Source of the DNA: Amycolatopsis bullii
Lineage (GTDB): Bacteria; Actinomycetota; Actinomycetes; Mycobacteriales; Pseudonocardiaceae
DNA: 64,000 bases
Reading direction: 5' to 3'
NCBI RefSeq assembly: GCF_014654205.1
Contig: NZ_BNAW01000038.1
Coordinates: 23,689 to 87,688 of the forward strand
Numbering within the stretch: the stretch's first letter is position 1; the number at the start of each line of letters is the position of its first letter. Below are positions 8,120-15,795 of the stretch, one piece after another. The position numbers and the translations under genes are program-made. The notes under the pieces were generated by a model. That model worked only from the letters and a program-made list of their open reading frames with translations, was not told the DNA's origin and did not search any database.

Positions 8120-8608
8120 TCAGCGAACCCAGCCGGTGTACTTCTCGCCGAAAACGGAACGGCGGTGCGGGGGGCGGCTCGCGTCGGCGCCGAGTGCGGT
8201 GTTCGCGGCCCGGACGAGCCAGGCGTTGATGGAGAGCCGGTCGCGGCTCGCGGCCTCCTCGATCCGCTGCTTCAGCTGGTCGGGAAGCCGGAGGTTGATC
8301 CGGGAGACGGCACCGTCGTCGGCCTCGGGCGGCGGCGGGGCTTCCGCCGGAGCCGGTTCGGGCGCCGTGGGCACGGAGACCGCGAACTCCGCTTCGCGAC
8401 GGCGAAGGCGCACTTCGACGGAGCCGGGAGCGAGATCCCGGGTGATCTCGTCGGCCGCGGCCGACAGCGCGTCGAGCAAGGTGAGCCGGATGGCGGACTC
8501 CAGCGGGGAGGCCAACCGCTCGGCCAGGGTGACAGCGTCCTCGCCGGCCGCCTCGGCGGCTACCGCGAACTCGCGGCGGAGGCTGTCCACGAAGGGTGTC
8601 AGGTCCAT
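8120..8608 (-). CDS. Ribbon-helix-helix (HicB/Arc-type) transcriptional regulator
   Basis: This 162-residue protein has a C-terminal ribbon-helix-helix motif at about residues 100-140: the strand SRINLRLPDQLKQRIEEAAS followed by RLSINAWLVRAANTAL, as in HicB-type antitoxins and Arc-like repressors. The N-terminal 75 residues form a helical region and a Pro/Ala/Glu-rich linker joins them. No HicA-type toxin gene is adjacent, so a stand-alone repressor is more likely than an antitoxin. The ATG at 8608 is chosen over an upstream in-frame ATG because the longer version would read through the perfect 21-bp palindrome at 8618-8638, which looks like its operator. It heads the DUF4097/ABC unit. Confidence 0.8.
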   Translation of the reverse strand: MDLTPFVDSLRREFAVAAEAAGEDAVTLAERLASPLESAIRLTLLDALSAAADEITRDLAPGSVEVRLRRREAEFAVSVPTAPEPAPAEAPPPPEADDGAVSRINLRLPDQLKQRIEEAASRDRLSINAWLVRAANTALGADASRPPHRRSVFGEKYTGWVR

Positions 8609-8617
8609 GGCACTAAT

Positions 8618-8638
8618 GTGGCACCACGGTGGTGCCAC
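8618..8638 (-). promoter_or_regulatory. Perfect 21-bp operator palindrome upstream of the RHH regulator
   Basis: GTGGCACCAC (8618-8627), one G, then GTGGTGCCAC (8629-8638) form a perfect 10-1-10 inverted repeat. It ends 9 bp before the regulator's start codon. A further TGGCACC half-site at 8652-8658 continues into an imperfect palindrome with GGGGTCA. RHH proteins bind such short symmetric sites as tandem dimers, so autoregulation of the whole DUF4097/ABC unit is the natural reading. Function is inferred from position and symmetry. Confidence 0.7.
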
Positions 8639-8689
8639 GACAACCCTGAAATGGCACCCTTAGGGGTCATCGATGAGTGAAACCGCAGG

Positions 8690-9373
8690 TCAAGCGGATT
8701 CGATGCGCTCCAGGAGCTCGTCGAGGAACCCGCAGGCCTCGGCGGCCGCGCGGTCCGGGTCGCGGTCGGCGATGGCTTCGGCGAGACCTTCGTGACCGAT
8801 TTCCGGCACGTGGTCCGCGCCCGGCGCGATGCTGGCCGTGGTCGCGATGCTGGCCGCGATGACCTCCGTCAGCCCGCGGTAGAGCTCGGTCAGCAGCCGG
8901 TTGTGCCCGGCGGCGACCACCGCGCAGTGGAACTCGGCGTCCGTGCGGGCGAAGTCCTGCCAGCGGCCGGCCCGCAGGTCGGTCTCGCGGCGGACGAGCA
9001 GAGCGCGCAGGTCGGCGACTTCTTCCTCGGTCCGCTCGGCGGCGGCGAGCCGCGCGCCTTCGACCTCCAGGGTGCGCCGGACCTGCAGCACTTCCCGCAG
9101 TTCCGAGCCGCAGAGCCGGCGGATCGCGCCGGAGACCTCGCTGGTCGCGCGGACGTAGGTGCCGTCGCCCTGCCGGACTTCGAGGAGCCCGGTGTGCGCG
9201 AGCGCGCGGACGGCTTCGCGGACGGTGTTGCGCCCGACGCCGAGCTGCTCGACGAGCTCGGCCTCGGTGGGGATGCGTTCGCCGATCGGCCATTCGCCCT
9301 GCGTGACCGCGGTCCGCAGCTGCTCGATGACCTGGTCGACGAGGCCGGCCCGGCGCGTGGTGGCCAGAGGCAC
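8690..9373 (-). CDS. GntR-family regulator, FadR/FCD subfamily
   Basis: This 227-residue repressor-type protein has an N-terminal winged helix at about residues 8-75 (GERIPTEAELVEQLGVGRNTVREAVRALAHTGLLEV, the classic GntR pattern) and a C-terminal all-helical FCD ligand domain (ARTDAEFHCAVVAAGHN) whose Asp and His residues normally bind a metal with an organic acid. The start is the GTG at 9373. It is divergent from a CynX/NimT-type permease 48 bp away, so it very likely controls that transporter and itself. The effector is unknown but is probably the transported small molecule. Confidence 0.9.
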   Translation of the reverse strand: MPLATTRRAGLVDQVIEQLRTAVTQGEWPIGERIPTEAELVEQLGVGRNTVREAVRALAHTGLLEVRQGDGTYVRATSEVSGAIRRLCGSELREVLQVRRTLEVEGARLAAAERTEEEVADLRALLVRRETDLRAGRWQDFARTDAEFHCAVVAAGHNRLLTELYRGLTEVIAASIATTASIAPGADHVPEIGHEGLAEAIADRDPDRAAAEACGFLDELLERIESA

Positions 9374-9421
9374 AGGATTATCCCTTCATCCAATCATCCT
9401 ACGTATGCGATAGTAGCGGGC
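9374..9421. promoter_or_regulatory. Divergent promoter/operator between GntR regulator and MFS gene
   Basis: The 48-bp gap is AT-richer than its surroundings. It contains the self-complementary TACGTA (9403-9408 within CCTACGTATGC) and two similar ATCC(A/T) blocks. FCD-type GntR proteins usually bind short palindromes in such divergent gaps. The gap is too short for two independent promoters plus a separate operator, so the site must overlap at least one promoter. The exact operator is not determined. Confidence 0.45.
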
Positions 9422-10639
9422 ATGCGCGTCGAACACCGTGAACCCGAACTGGACGCCGCCGTCGAGGTCCGGGCGCCGGGGGTGGTCGCCGCCGGGGCGC
9501 TGCTCGCGGTCGCGGTGGTGCTCACCGCCCTCAACCTGCGTCCGGCCATCACCGGCGTCGGGCCGATGCTCGCCGAAATGCGCCAGGACCTGGGTGTTTC
9601 GGTCGTCTGGGCCGGCGTGCTCACGACGTTGCCGACACTCTGCTTCGCCGGCGCGGGGCTGGCCGCGCCGCTGCTCGCGCGCCGGGCCGGGATCGGCGCC
9701 GCCATCGCGCTCGCGCTGGCCGCCCTCGCCGCCGGGCTCCTGCTGCGCGTGCTCGACGGCCCGGCCGTGGTGCTCGGCGGCACCCTCGTCGCCACCGCCG
9801 GGATCGCCCTGATCAACGTGCTCATCCCGGTCGTCATCAAGGACTCCTTCCCGGCCCGCATCGGCGTGCTGACCGGCGTCTACACCGCCGCGCTGCAGGG
9901 CGGCGGCGCCCTCGGCTCGGCCGTCACCCCGCGACTCGGCGACACGCTCGGCGGCTGGCGCCCGGCCCTGGGCAGCTGGGCGGTGCTCGCCGTCGTCGCG
10001 CTGCTGGCCTGGATCTTCGCAGCCCGCGGCACCGGCCGGGCCCCGCGGCCCGCCGACGGCGCCGGAAGCGGTCGTTCGCTGCTGCGCAACCGGCTGGCCT
10101 GGATCGTCACGGCGTACTTCGGCCTGCAGGCCTTCTACGCCTACGCCGCCATGGGCTGGTTCCCGCAGGTGCTGATGGACGCGGGCGTGCCGCGCGACGA
10201 CGCCGGGCTGCTGTTCGGCCTGGTCTCGCTGATCGCCGTGCCGATCAGCCTCGTCGTCGCGCCGATGGCGGCCCGGCGGCGCGGCCAGAGCCCGTGGATC
10301 GTGGGCCTGAGCGTGTTCGGCGTCGCCGGGACCATCGGGCTGATGCTCGCGCCGTCGTGGTCACCGCTGCTGTGGAGCATCCTGGTCGGGCTCGGGATGA
10401 GCACGTTCTCCCTGGCCTTGACCGTGATCGCGCTGCGCGCGCGGACCGGCGCGGACACCGCCCGGCTGTCCGGGATGGCGCAGGGCTTCGGCTACCTGTT
10501 CGCCGCGCTCGGGCCGTTCCTGTTCGGCCTGCTGCACGACCTCGCGCACGGCTGGGCCGTGCCGCTGGCCATGCTGCTCGGCCTCCTCGGCGTCCAGATC
10601 GTGTTCGGCGCCCTCGCCGGCCGCCACCGCTTCGTCTGA
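9422..10639 (+). CDS. MFS permease, CynX/NimT family
   Basis: The 405-residue protein has about 12 hydrophobic segments. It starts with a TALNLRPAITGVGPMLAEM motif characteristic of the CynX/NimT (cyanate/2-nitroimidazole) branch of the major facilitator superfamily, in which the NLRPA sequence of the first membrane helix is conserved. It probably exports or imports a small organic compound; the substrate is unknown. The ATG at 9422 begins right after the divergent promoter region. Its neighbour, an FCD-type GntR regulator on the other strand, is probably its regulator. It converges closely on mtr, 7 bp away. Confidence 0.9.
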   Translation: MRVEHREPELDAAVEVRAPGVVAAGALLAVAVVLTALNLRPAITGVGPMLAEMRQDLGVSVVWAGVLTTLPTLCFAGAGLAAPLLARRAGIGAAIALALAALAAGLLLRVLDGPAVVLGGTLVATAGIALINVLIPVVIKDSFPARIGVLTGVYTAALQGGGALGSAVTPRLGDTLGGWRPALGSWAVLAVVALLAWIFAARGTGRAPRPADGAGSGRSLLRNRLAWIVTAYFGLQAFYAYAAMGWFPQVLMDAGVPRDDAGLLFGLVSLIAVPISLVVAPMAARRRGQSPWIVGLSVFGVAGTIGLMLAPSWSPLLWSILVGLGMSTFSLALTVIALRARTGADTARLSGMAQGFGYLFAALGPFLFGLLHDLAHGWAVPLAMLLGLLGVQIVFGALAGRHRFV

Positions 10640-10646
10640 GCGGGCC

Positions 10647-12041
10647 TCAGTCCAGGGGCAGGTTGAGCAGCGCGTTCTCGATCAGCTCCGGCATGGCCGG
10701 GTGGATCCAGTACTGGCCGCGCGCCATGCTCCGCGCGTCGAGGCCGAAGCTCATCGCCTGGATGAGCGGCTGGATCACCGACGACGCCTGCGGGCCGATG
10801 ATGTGCGCGCCGAGCAGCTGCCCGGTCGCCGGGTCGGCCAGGAGTTTCGCGAAGCCCGTGGTGTCCTCCATGGCCCAGCCGTAGGCGATCCCGGCGTAGT
10901 CCTGCTTCGAGACCACATAGGACACGCCGAGCTCCTGCGCCTTCTGCTCGGTGAGCCCGACCGAGGCCACCTGCGGGTGCGTGAACACCGCGTGCGGCAC
11001 GAACCGGTGATCCGCGGTGATCCGCTCGTCCGGGTGCAGGAGGTTGTGCTGCACCACGCGGGCTTCGTGGTTCGCGACGTGCTTGAGCTCGTGCGGCGAC
11101 GACAGGTCGCCGAGGGCGTAGATGCCCTCGACCGCCGTCTGCTGGTAATCGTCGACCACGACGTGCCCACTGTCCATTGTGGTCACTCCGGTGGCGGCGA
11201 CGTCCAGCAGGTCCGAGTTAGGACGACGGCCGGTGGCGATCAGCAGCACGCCGCCCTCGACGGTTTCGGCGCCCTGCGGCCCCTCGAGGTCCAGCGCGAC
11301 GCCGCGTTCCGTCTTGCGCGCCCGCACGGTCTTGCGGTCGAGGCGGACGTCGAACCGCTCGGTCGCCAGCTCGGTGAAGCGCGCGCTGACGTCCTCGTCC
11401 TCCGAGCGCAGCAGCCGCCCGGACCGGTTGACCAGCGTGACCTGCACACCGAAGGACCCGAAGACGTGCGCGAACTCGGCCGCGATGTAGCCGCCGCCCA
11501 GGATGACGATCCGCTCGGGCAGCTCGTCGAGCCGCATCACCGTGTCGGACGTGTAGTACTCGACGTCGTCCAGGCCCGGGATCTCCGGGATGACCGGACG
11601 TCCGCCCGCGGCCAGCACGAACCGGTCGGCGGTCAGCACCTCGTCGGGGCGCCCGTCGGTGAAGCTGACGCGCAGCTCCTTGTGGCCGGTGAAGCGGCCC
11701 GCGCCCTCGTAGACGTCGACGTTCGCGTTGTCCTCGTGGCTGCGGCGGTACTCCGCGCCGCCCTCGGCGATCGGGTCGATCCGCCCGAAAATGCGGTCAC
11801 GGATGTCGCGCCAGCGCACGCCGTTCAGCTCTTCGTCGACGCCGTACTTGGCGCTGTGCGAAGGCGTGTACGCCACGTCGGCGGCGTACACGAACATCTT
11901 GGTCGGGATGCAGCCCACGTTGAGGCAGGTGCCGCCGAAGGTGCCCTTCTCCACGATCGCCGTCTTCTTGCCGGCGAAACCGGGGCCGAGGATGGAGTTC
12001 CCCGATCCCGTCCCGACGATCACCAGGTCGTAGTGGGGCAC
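10647..12041 (-). CDS. mtr: Mycothione reductase
   Basis: This 464-residue flavin disulfide reductase uses NADPH to reduce mycothiol disulfide, keeping the actinobacterial thiol buffer reduced. It has an N-terminal FAD site (VIVGTGSGNSIL), the redox-active pair in GTFGGTCLNVGCIPTK (Cys39 and Cys44), the second nucleotide site VILGGGYIAAEFAHVFGSFG and the C-terminal HPAMPE motif, whose His acts in catalysis. GTGSGNSIL is diagnostic of Mtr rather than dihydrolipoamide dehydrogenase. The start is placed at the GTG at 12041 because GGAGG lies 6 nt upstream and homologues begin just before the FAD motif; a TTG extension to 12086 would run into the promoter. A sigma-R-like promoter lies at 12085-12110. 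Confidence 0.93.
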   Translation of the reverse strand: MPHYDLVIVGTGSGNSILGPGFAGKKTAIVEKGTFGGTCLNVGCIPTKMFVYAADVAYTPSHSAKYGVDEELNGVRWRDIRDRIFGRIDPIAEGGAEYRRSHEDNANVDVYEGAGRFTGHKELRVSFTDGRPDEVLTADRFVLAAGGRPVIPEIPGLDDVEYYTSDTVMRLDELPERIVILGGGYIAAEFAHVFGSFGVQVTLVNRSGRLLRSEDEDVSARFTELATERFDVRLDRKTVRARKTERGVALDLEGPQGAETVEGGVLLIATGRRPNSDLLDVAATGVTTMDSGHVVVDDYQQTAVEGIYALGDLSSPHELKHVANHEARVVQHNLLHPDERITADHRFVPHAVFTHPQVASVGLTEQKAQELGVSYVVSKQDYAGIAYGWAMEDTTGFAKLLADPATGQLLGAHIIGPQASSVIQPLIQAMSFGLDARSMARGQYWIHPAMPELIENALLNLPLD

Positions 12042-12084
12042 TGCATCCTCCGCGGGGTCCGGTTCCGGTCGTTTCACCCTAGCC

Positions 12085-12110
12085 AACCGTGCCCGAGAAC
12101 CGCGTGTTCC
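12085..12110 (-). promoter_or_regulatory. Candidate sigma-R/SigH-type promoter of mtr
   Basis: On the minus strand GGAAC (12110-12106) is followed after exactly 18 bases by GTT (12087-12085). This fits the known oxidative-stress consensus GGAAT-N18/19-GTT of streptomycete sigma-R and mycobacterial SigH. The predicted start of transcription near 12078 gives a leader of about 37 nt before the GTG at 12041. Mycothiol-system genes are established members of that regulon in other actinobacteria. The match is by eye, and the fifth base of the -35 box differs from consensus. Confidence 0.5.
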
Positions 12111-12138
12111 CTGTTGTGCTTAACGTCGTATTACGTGG

Positions 12139-13008
12139 TCAGTGGCCGGTCGCGGTGAAGTGCATCCGATCCTTCGGGCTGGTCCAGGTGCCGCCCCAGC
12201 TCCAGCCGATCGCCGCGAACGCGCGCACGGTCGCGTCGCCGGCCTGCACCATGCCGGGCCGCTCGCGCGCGCGGTCGACGTACGCCGAGGCCAGCTCGGG
12301 CAGCACGAGGTCGCCCTGGGTGTAGGGGTTGCAGAACGGGTTGACGTCCACGGCGAGCCCGGAGGCGTGCGCCGACCAGGTCGTCTGCCCGCGGGCCGGG
12401 CGGCAGACGAACGCGCTGGTCGCGTTGCCGTCCCCGGTCGGCGGCGCGGTGAGCTCGGCCGGGGCGGTCACGCGCATCTCCTCGAGCGGGAAGCGCGCGG
12501 CGAACAGCTGCCCGAAGACCTTCGTGATGCCCGCCGCGCCCCGGGCGTTCACCAGCATTTCCCCGGTGTGCGCACGGCCGTCGAAGCCCCAGAAGGACAT
12601 CGTCAGGTAGCGGAGGTCGCTCGCCTTGACGGGGCAGGCGGGCTGCCACGTGCTGCGCGCGAGGACGTCGGCGGGCACGGCGCTGATCGTCGAGGCGTAG
12701 GCGTTCCCCGCGGGCGGCGGCAGGAGGTCTTTTGTCGGAAGTGCCCGATTCACCAGTTCGGGTGGAGTCGGCTCGACCTCGCCGAAGCCGTCCGGACGGC
12801 GGGGGAGCGGCCGGGCACCCACCCGCCAGGGGGCGGCGGGTGCGCTCGACGCCGTCACCGGTGCGGCCGTGGTGCTCGCCGCGCTCGTTGTGCTCGTTGT
12901 GCTCGCCGGGCTCGGCGAAGGCGATGGCGCAGGTGAGGGCGGTGGTTCCGCGGAGCACGCGCTCATGGCGAGGGCCAGTGCTGCGCACGCCGCCGCCCTT
13001 CGCCACAT
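12139..13008 (-). CDS. Lipoprotein with M15-type D-alanyl-D-alanine carboxypeptidase fold
   Basis: The 289-residue protein starts with a lipoprotein signal (AAACAALALAMSAC, lipobox Cys around residue 19), then a Ser/Pro/Thr-rich linker to about residue 65 that would span the cell-wall layer. The C-terminal half carries the zinc-peptidase motifs of the M15C/M15_4 group: SAHASGLAVDVNPFCNPYTQ (the HxxGxAxD pattern) and a final SPKDRMHFTATGH, whose His completes the zinc site. It probably trims peptidoglycan stems at the cell surface. The ATG at 13008 is chosen as the first that begins the signal peptide. It is monocistronic and divergent from the protease gene at 13172. Confidence 0.85.
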   Translation of the reverse strand: MWRRAAACAALALAMSACSAEPPPSPAPSPSPSPASTTSTTSAASTTAAPVTASSAPAAPWRVGARPLPRRPDGFGEVEPTPPELVNRALPTKDLLPPPAGNAYASTISAVPADVLARSTWQPACPVKASDLRYLTMSFWGFDGRAHTGEMLVNARGAAGITKVFGQLFAARFPLEEMRVTAPAELTAPPTGDGNATSAFVCRPARGQTTWSAHASGLAVDVNPFCNPYTQGDLVLPELASAYVDRARERPGMVQAGDATVRAFAAIGWSWGGTWTSPKDRMHFTATGH

Positions 13009-13171
13009 CCGGTCAGCTTGGCAGAAGCGCGCCGAACGCGGAGACCACCCGTTCCAGTGACGCCGTTTTGGGCCCCCTCGGCTTAGGGTATTGAGCGCAC
13101 GTCGTTCACGCACCGGAGTTGTCCGGGTGCCGAGTGCTCAGCTCCGTGCTGCGTCGAAAAGGGGAAGTCCC

Positions 13172-13987
13172 ATGTCCGTGAAGTCCCGCCGATCCCTGCT
13201 GTTCGTGAGCGGCGCGCTCCTCGCGGTCGCCGCGGTCGCCGTCCCGGTCGTGGTGGGCACGGCGGCGGCGGACCCGGCTTCGGCCAACCAGCCGCGGATC
13301 GTCGGCGGCGAGAAGGCTTCGCTGTCGGACCACCCGTATGCGGTGTACCTGACCGACGCGGGCGGCAACCAGTTCTGCGGCGCGGTGATCGTCAGCTCCA
13401 CGGCGGTCGCGACGGCGGCGCACTGCGCGAAGGCGGTGGCGAAGCAGGACATCCGCGTGGTGGCCGGCCGCGAGGACAAGCGCACGACCGACGGCCAGGT
13501 CCTCGGCGTCTCGAAGGTCTGGGTCGGCCAGGGCTACAGCGACCCGACGAAGGGCACCGACATCGCGGTGCTGACCGTCCGCGGCCAGTTCGACTACCGG
13601 CCCGCGAAGCTGCCCGACAGCGGTGACGCGGGGCTGTACGCGAAGGGCACCCAGGCGACCGTGCTCGGCTGGGGCCGTATCGCCGACGGCGGCGCCCGGT
13701 CCGACTACCTGCGCAGCGCCGAGGTCCCGCTGGTCTCGGACACCGAATGCAAAGCCGACTACAGCGTCTACGACCAGCGGACCATGGTGTGCGCGGGCTA
13801 CGCCGAGGGCGGCGTCGACGCCTGCCAGGGCGACTCCGGCGGCCCGCTCGTGGTCGGCGACACGCTGATCGGCATCGTCTCCTTCGGTGACGGCTGCGCG
13901 AAGGCCAACAAGCCGGGCGTGTACACGCGCGTCTCCACGTATTCCGACGACATCAAGGCCCAGGCCAAGCCCCGCCTCCTCGGCTGA
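13172..13987 (+). CDS. Secreted trypsin-like serine protease (S1 family)
   Basis: This 271-residue preproenzyme has a signal peptide (residues 1 to about 33, SLLFVSGALLAVAAVAVPVVV ending near AAADP) and a short propeptide before the conserved trypsin N-terminus RIVGGEKA. The catalytic triad is visible: His in VATAAHC, Asp in GTDIAVL and Ser in CQGDSGGPLVV. An Asp six residues before that Ser (GVDACQGDSGG) gives trypsin-like Arg/Lys specificity. Cysteine pairs typical of trypsins are present, as in Streptomyces trypsins. The ATG at 13172 follows GGGGAAG. Activity outside the cell is expected. It is followed by an ElaA acetyltransferase gene 17 nt later. Confidence 0.93.
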   Translation: MSVKSRRSLLFVSGALLAVAAVAVPVVVGTAAADPASANQPRIVGGEKASLSDHPYAVYLTDAGGNQFCGAVIVSSTAVATAAHCAKAVAKQDIRVVAGREDKRTTDGQVLGVSKVWVGQGYSDPTKGTDIAVLTVRGQFDYRPAKLPDSGDAGLYAKGTQATVLGWGRIADGGARSDYLRSAEVPLVSDTECKADYSVYDQRTMVCAGYAEGGVDACQGDSGGPLVVGDTLIGIVSFGDGCAKANKPGVYTRVSTYSDDIKAQAKPRLLG

Positions 13988-14004
13988 GCGTGCTAAGCAG
14001 GGGT

Positions 14005-14436
14005 ATGCCGACCCTGCACGACGCCACCGGTCCCGAGCTGACCGCCGCCGAGCTCCACGACATCCTGCGCCTGCGCGTCGACGTGTTCGTCGTGGAGCAG
14101 AAGGCCGCGTACCCGGAGCTCGACGGCCGTGACCTGCTCCCGGACACCCGCCACCTGTGGTTCGAGGACGGCGGCGCGGTCCTGGCGTACCTGCGCGTCC
14201 TGCTCGACCCGGGCGGCATCCGCCGCATCGGCCGCGTGGTGACGGCGGCCCCCGCCCGCGGCGCCGGCCTCGCGGCCCGCCTGATGGACGCGGCCCTGAC
14301 CATCCCGGGCGAGTACGTCCTCGACGCCCAAACGTACGTCCAGGGCTTCTACGCCCGCTACGGCTTCGTCGCGGAAGGCCAGGAGTACCTCGACGACGAC
14401 GGAATCCCCCACATCAAGATGCGCCGCCGCCCGTGA
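14005..14436 (+). CDS. ElaA-type GNAT acetyltransferase
   Basis: This 143-residue protein matches the ElaA family: LRLRVDVFVVEQKAAYPELDG near the N-terminus is the hallmark (LRxxVFVVEQ), followed by the GNAT acetyl-CoA loop RVVTAAPARGAGLAARLM and the terminal ISx-like segment YGFVAEGQEYLDDDGIPHIKM. The acceptor is unknown. The ATG at 14005 is preferred because AGGGG lies a few bases upstream; a GTG at 13990 would add five residues and overlaps the intergenic site. Its stop codon lies inside the first unit of the 21-bp repeat array. Confidence 0.88.
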   Translation: MPTLHDATGPELTAAELHDILRLRVDVFVVEQKAAYPELDGRDLLPDTRHLWFEDGGAVLAYLRVLLDPGGIRRIGRVVTAAPARGAGLAARLMDAALTIPGEYVLDAQTYVQGFYARYGFVAEGQEYLDDDGIPHIKMRRRP

Positions 14437-14520
14437 TGCCCCCGCAGACACGCGTGATGCCCCGCCAATCACGCGAGATGCCCGTCCAATCACGCGAGTC
14501 CTGCCTGGGATCACGCGAGT
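14432..14520. repeat. 21-bp tandem repeat array between two convergent stop codons
   Basis: Four units beginning CGCG(T/A)GA start at 14451, 14472, 14493 and 14514, spaced exactly 21 bp, each after a TCA or ACA. A shorter 19-bp unit, CGTGATGCC..., starts at 14432. Examples are CGCGTGATGCCCCGCCAATC and CGCGAGATGCCCGTCCAATC. The array fills the whole gap between the ElaA stop and the BioF stop and includes both. Units have diverged by a few bases each. There are no spacers, so it is not a CRISPR array. It could slow or terminate converging polymerases. Confidence 0.85.
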
Positions 14521-15696
14521 TCAGCTGATCGCGCCCCGCGGGGCCGTCGCGGTGATCACCTTCACCGCCCGGTCCACATCGGACTCCGTGAGGTCGGCCC
14601 GCGCGGTCAGCCGCAGCCGCGAGATCCCGTCCGGCACCGACGGCGGCCGGAAGCACCCGACCCGGATGCCCTGCTCGGCGCACGCCGCGGCCCACGCCAC
14701 CGCCGTCTCCGCGGACGGCGCCTGAACCGAGATCACGGCGGCGTCCGGCACGCTCGCCTTCAACCCGTTCGCCTTCAACGACATCGCCAGGTTGCCCGCG
14801 TTCTCGACCACCTTCGCCGCGAGCCCCGGCTCCTCCTTCAGCGCGTGCAACGCCGCCAGCGCCGCTGCAGCGCTCGCGGGCGCCAGCGCGGTGTCGAAGA
14901 TGAAGCTCCGCGCGGTGTCGACCAGGTGCTTGATCACGCGACGCGGCCCCACCACCGCGCCGCCTTGCGCACCGAGGGACTTCGACAGCGTCAACGTCGT
15001 GACGACGTCGGGCGCGCCCGACAGTCCGGCCGCGTGGACGGCGCCGCGGCCGCCTTCGCCCAGGACGCCGAAGCCGTGTGCGTCGTCCACCAGCAGCGCC
15101 GCGCCGTGCGCCCGGCAGATCCCGGCCAGCTCCTCGAGCGGCGCGAGGTCGCCGTCGACCGAGAACACCGAGTCCGTCACCACCAGCGCCCGCGGCTTGC
15201 GCCGGGTCGCCAGCGCGTGCTTGATCGCCGACGGCGTCGAGTGCGCGACCGCGGCGACGTCGGCGCGCGACAGCCGGCAGCCTTCGATCAGCGACGCGTG
15301 GATGTACTTGTCGGTGACGATCGCCGACTCCGACCCGGACAACGCCGTCACCGCACCGAGGTTCGCGGCGAAGCCGGAGGAGAACACGAGCGCCGCCTGC
15401 GCGCCGCAGAACCGGGCGAGCTCCAGCTCCAGCTCGGTGTGCAGCTCGGTCGATCCGGTGACCAGCCGCGACCCGGTCGACCCGGCGCCCCAGCGCAACG
15501 CGGCGGCCGCCGCGGCCCCGGCGACGCGCTTGTCGCGGGCCAGCCCGAGGTAGTCGTTGCCGGCCAGGTCCAGTTCGTCGGCCTGGGCGGGACGCGGCCG
15601 CAGCTGCCGCACGAGTCCCGCGTTCGCCCGCTTCTCCGCCTCGGCGTCGAGCCAGTCGAAAACCTCGTCGGGCGGGGGCGTCGGCGGCGTAGTCAC
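14521..15696 (-). CDS. bioF: 8-amino-7-oxononanoate synthase (biotin synthesis) or related alpha-oxoamine synthase
   Basis: This 391-residue PLP enzyme condenses pimeloyl-ACP/CoA with alanine in the second step of biotin-ring formation. Family landmarks are LDLAGNDYLGLARDKRV, GSTGSRLVTGSTELHTELE, VDDAHGFGVLGEGGRG (the Asp that binds the PLP ring nitrogen) and TLTLSKSLGAQGG (the Schiff-base Lys). The start is the GTG at 15696. No other biotin gene is adjacent, so a stand-alone bioF or another alpha-oxoamine synthase is possible. A 14-bp hairpin for the upstream helicase gene lies just before it on the minus strand. It converges with the ElaA gene across the 21-bp array. Confidence 0.82.
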   Translation of the reverse strand: MTTPPTPPPDEVFDWLDAEAEKRANAGLVRQLRPRPAQADELDLAGNDYLGLARDKRVAGAAAAAALRWGAGSTGSRLVTGSTELHTELELELARFCGAQAALVFSSGFAANLGAVTALSGSESAIVTDKYIHASLIEGCRLSRADVAAVAHSTPSAIKHALATRRKPRALVVTDSVFSVDGDLAPLEELAGICRAHGAALLVDDAHGFGVLGEGGRGAVHAAGLSGAPDVVTTLTLSKSLGAQGGAVVGPRRVIKHLVDTARSFIFDTALAPASAAAALAALHALKEEPGLAAKVVENAGNLAMSLKANGLKASVPDAAVISVQAPSAETAVAWAAACAEQGIRVGCFRPPSVPDGISRLRLTARADLTESDVDRAVKVITATAPRGAIS

Positions 15697-15752
15697 GTCC
15701 CGCAGTCTCCCATCCGGCCCACGCGCCACCGCCAAGCGGGCCCGGAAACGCC

Positions 15753-15784
15753 GGAAGCCCCGGACCGCGTGGTCCGGGGCTTCC
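15753..15784 (-). terminator. Hairpin terminator after the DEAD-box helicase
   Basis: GGAAGCCCCGGACC (15753-15766) and GGTCCGGGGCTTCC (15771-15784) pair perfectly over 14 bp around a GCGT loop. It starts 11 bp after the helicase stop codon on the minus strand. There is no T-run, as is usual for terminators in GC-rich actinobacteria. It also separates the helicase from bioF downstream. Confidence 0.8.
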
Positions 15785-15795
15785 GAAGGAGAAAC

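Noticed and set aside
8120..8608. HicB-type antitoxin of a toxin-antitoxin pair.
   Set aside because: No HicA-like or other small toxin gene is adjacent; the neighbours are DUF4097 and ABC genes.
12042..12086. Longer mtr start at a TTG (12086).
   Set aside because: It would begin inside the sigma-R-like promoter; the GTG at 12041 has a strong ribosome site and the family N-terminus.
14432..14520. The 21-bp array, and the 56-bp array at 22262, could be read as CRISPR.
   Set aside because: Units are contiguous with no unique spacers, period differs from CRISPR repeats and no cas gene is nearby.
14521..15696. A complete biotin cluster around bioF.
   Set aside because: No bioA, bioB or bioD is in the window next to it.
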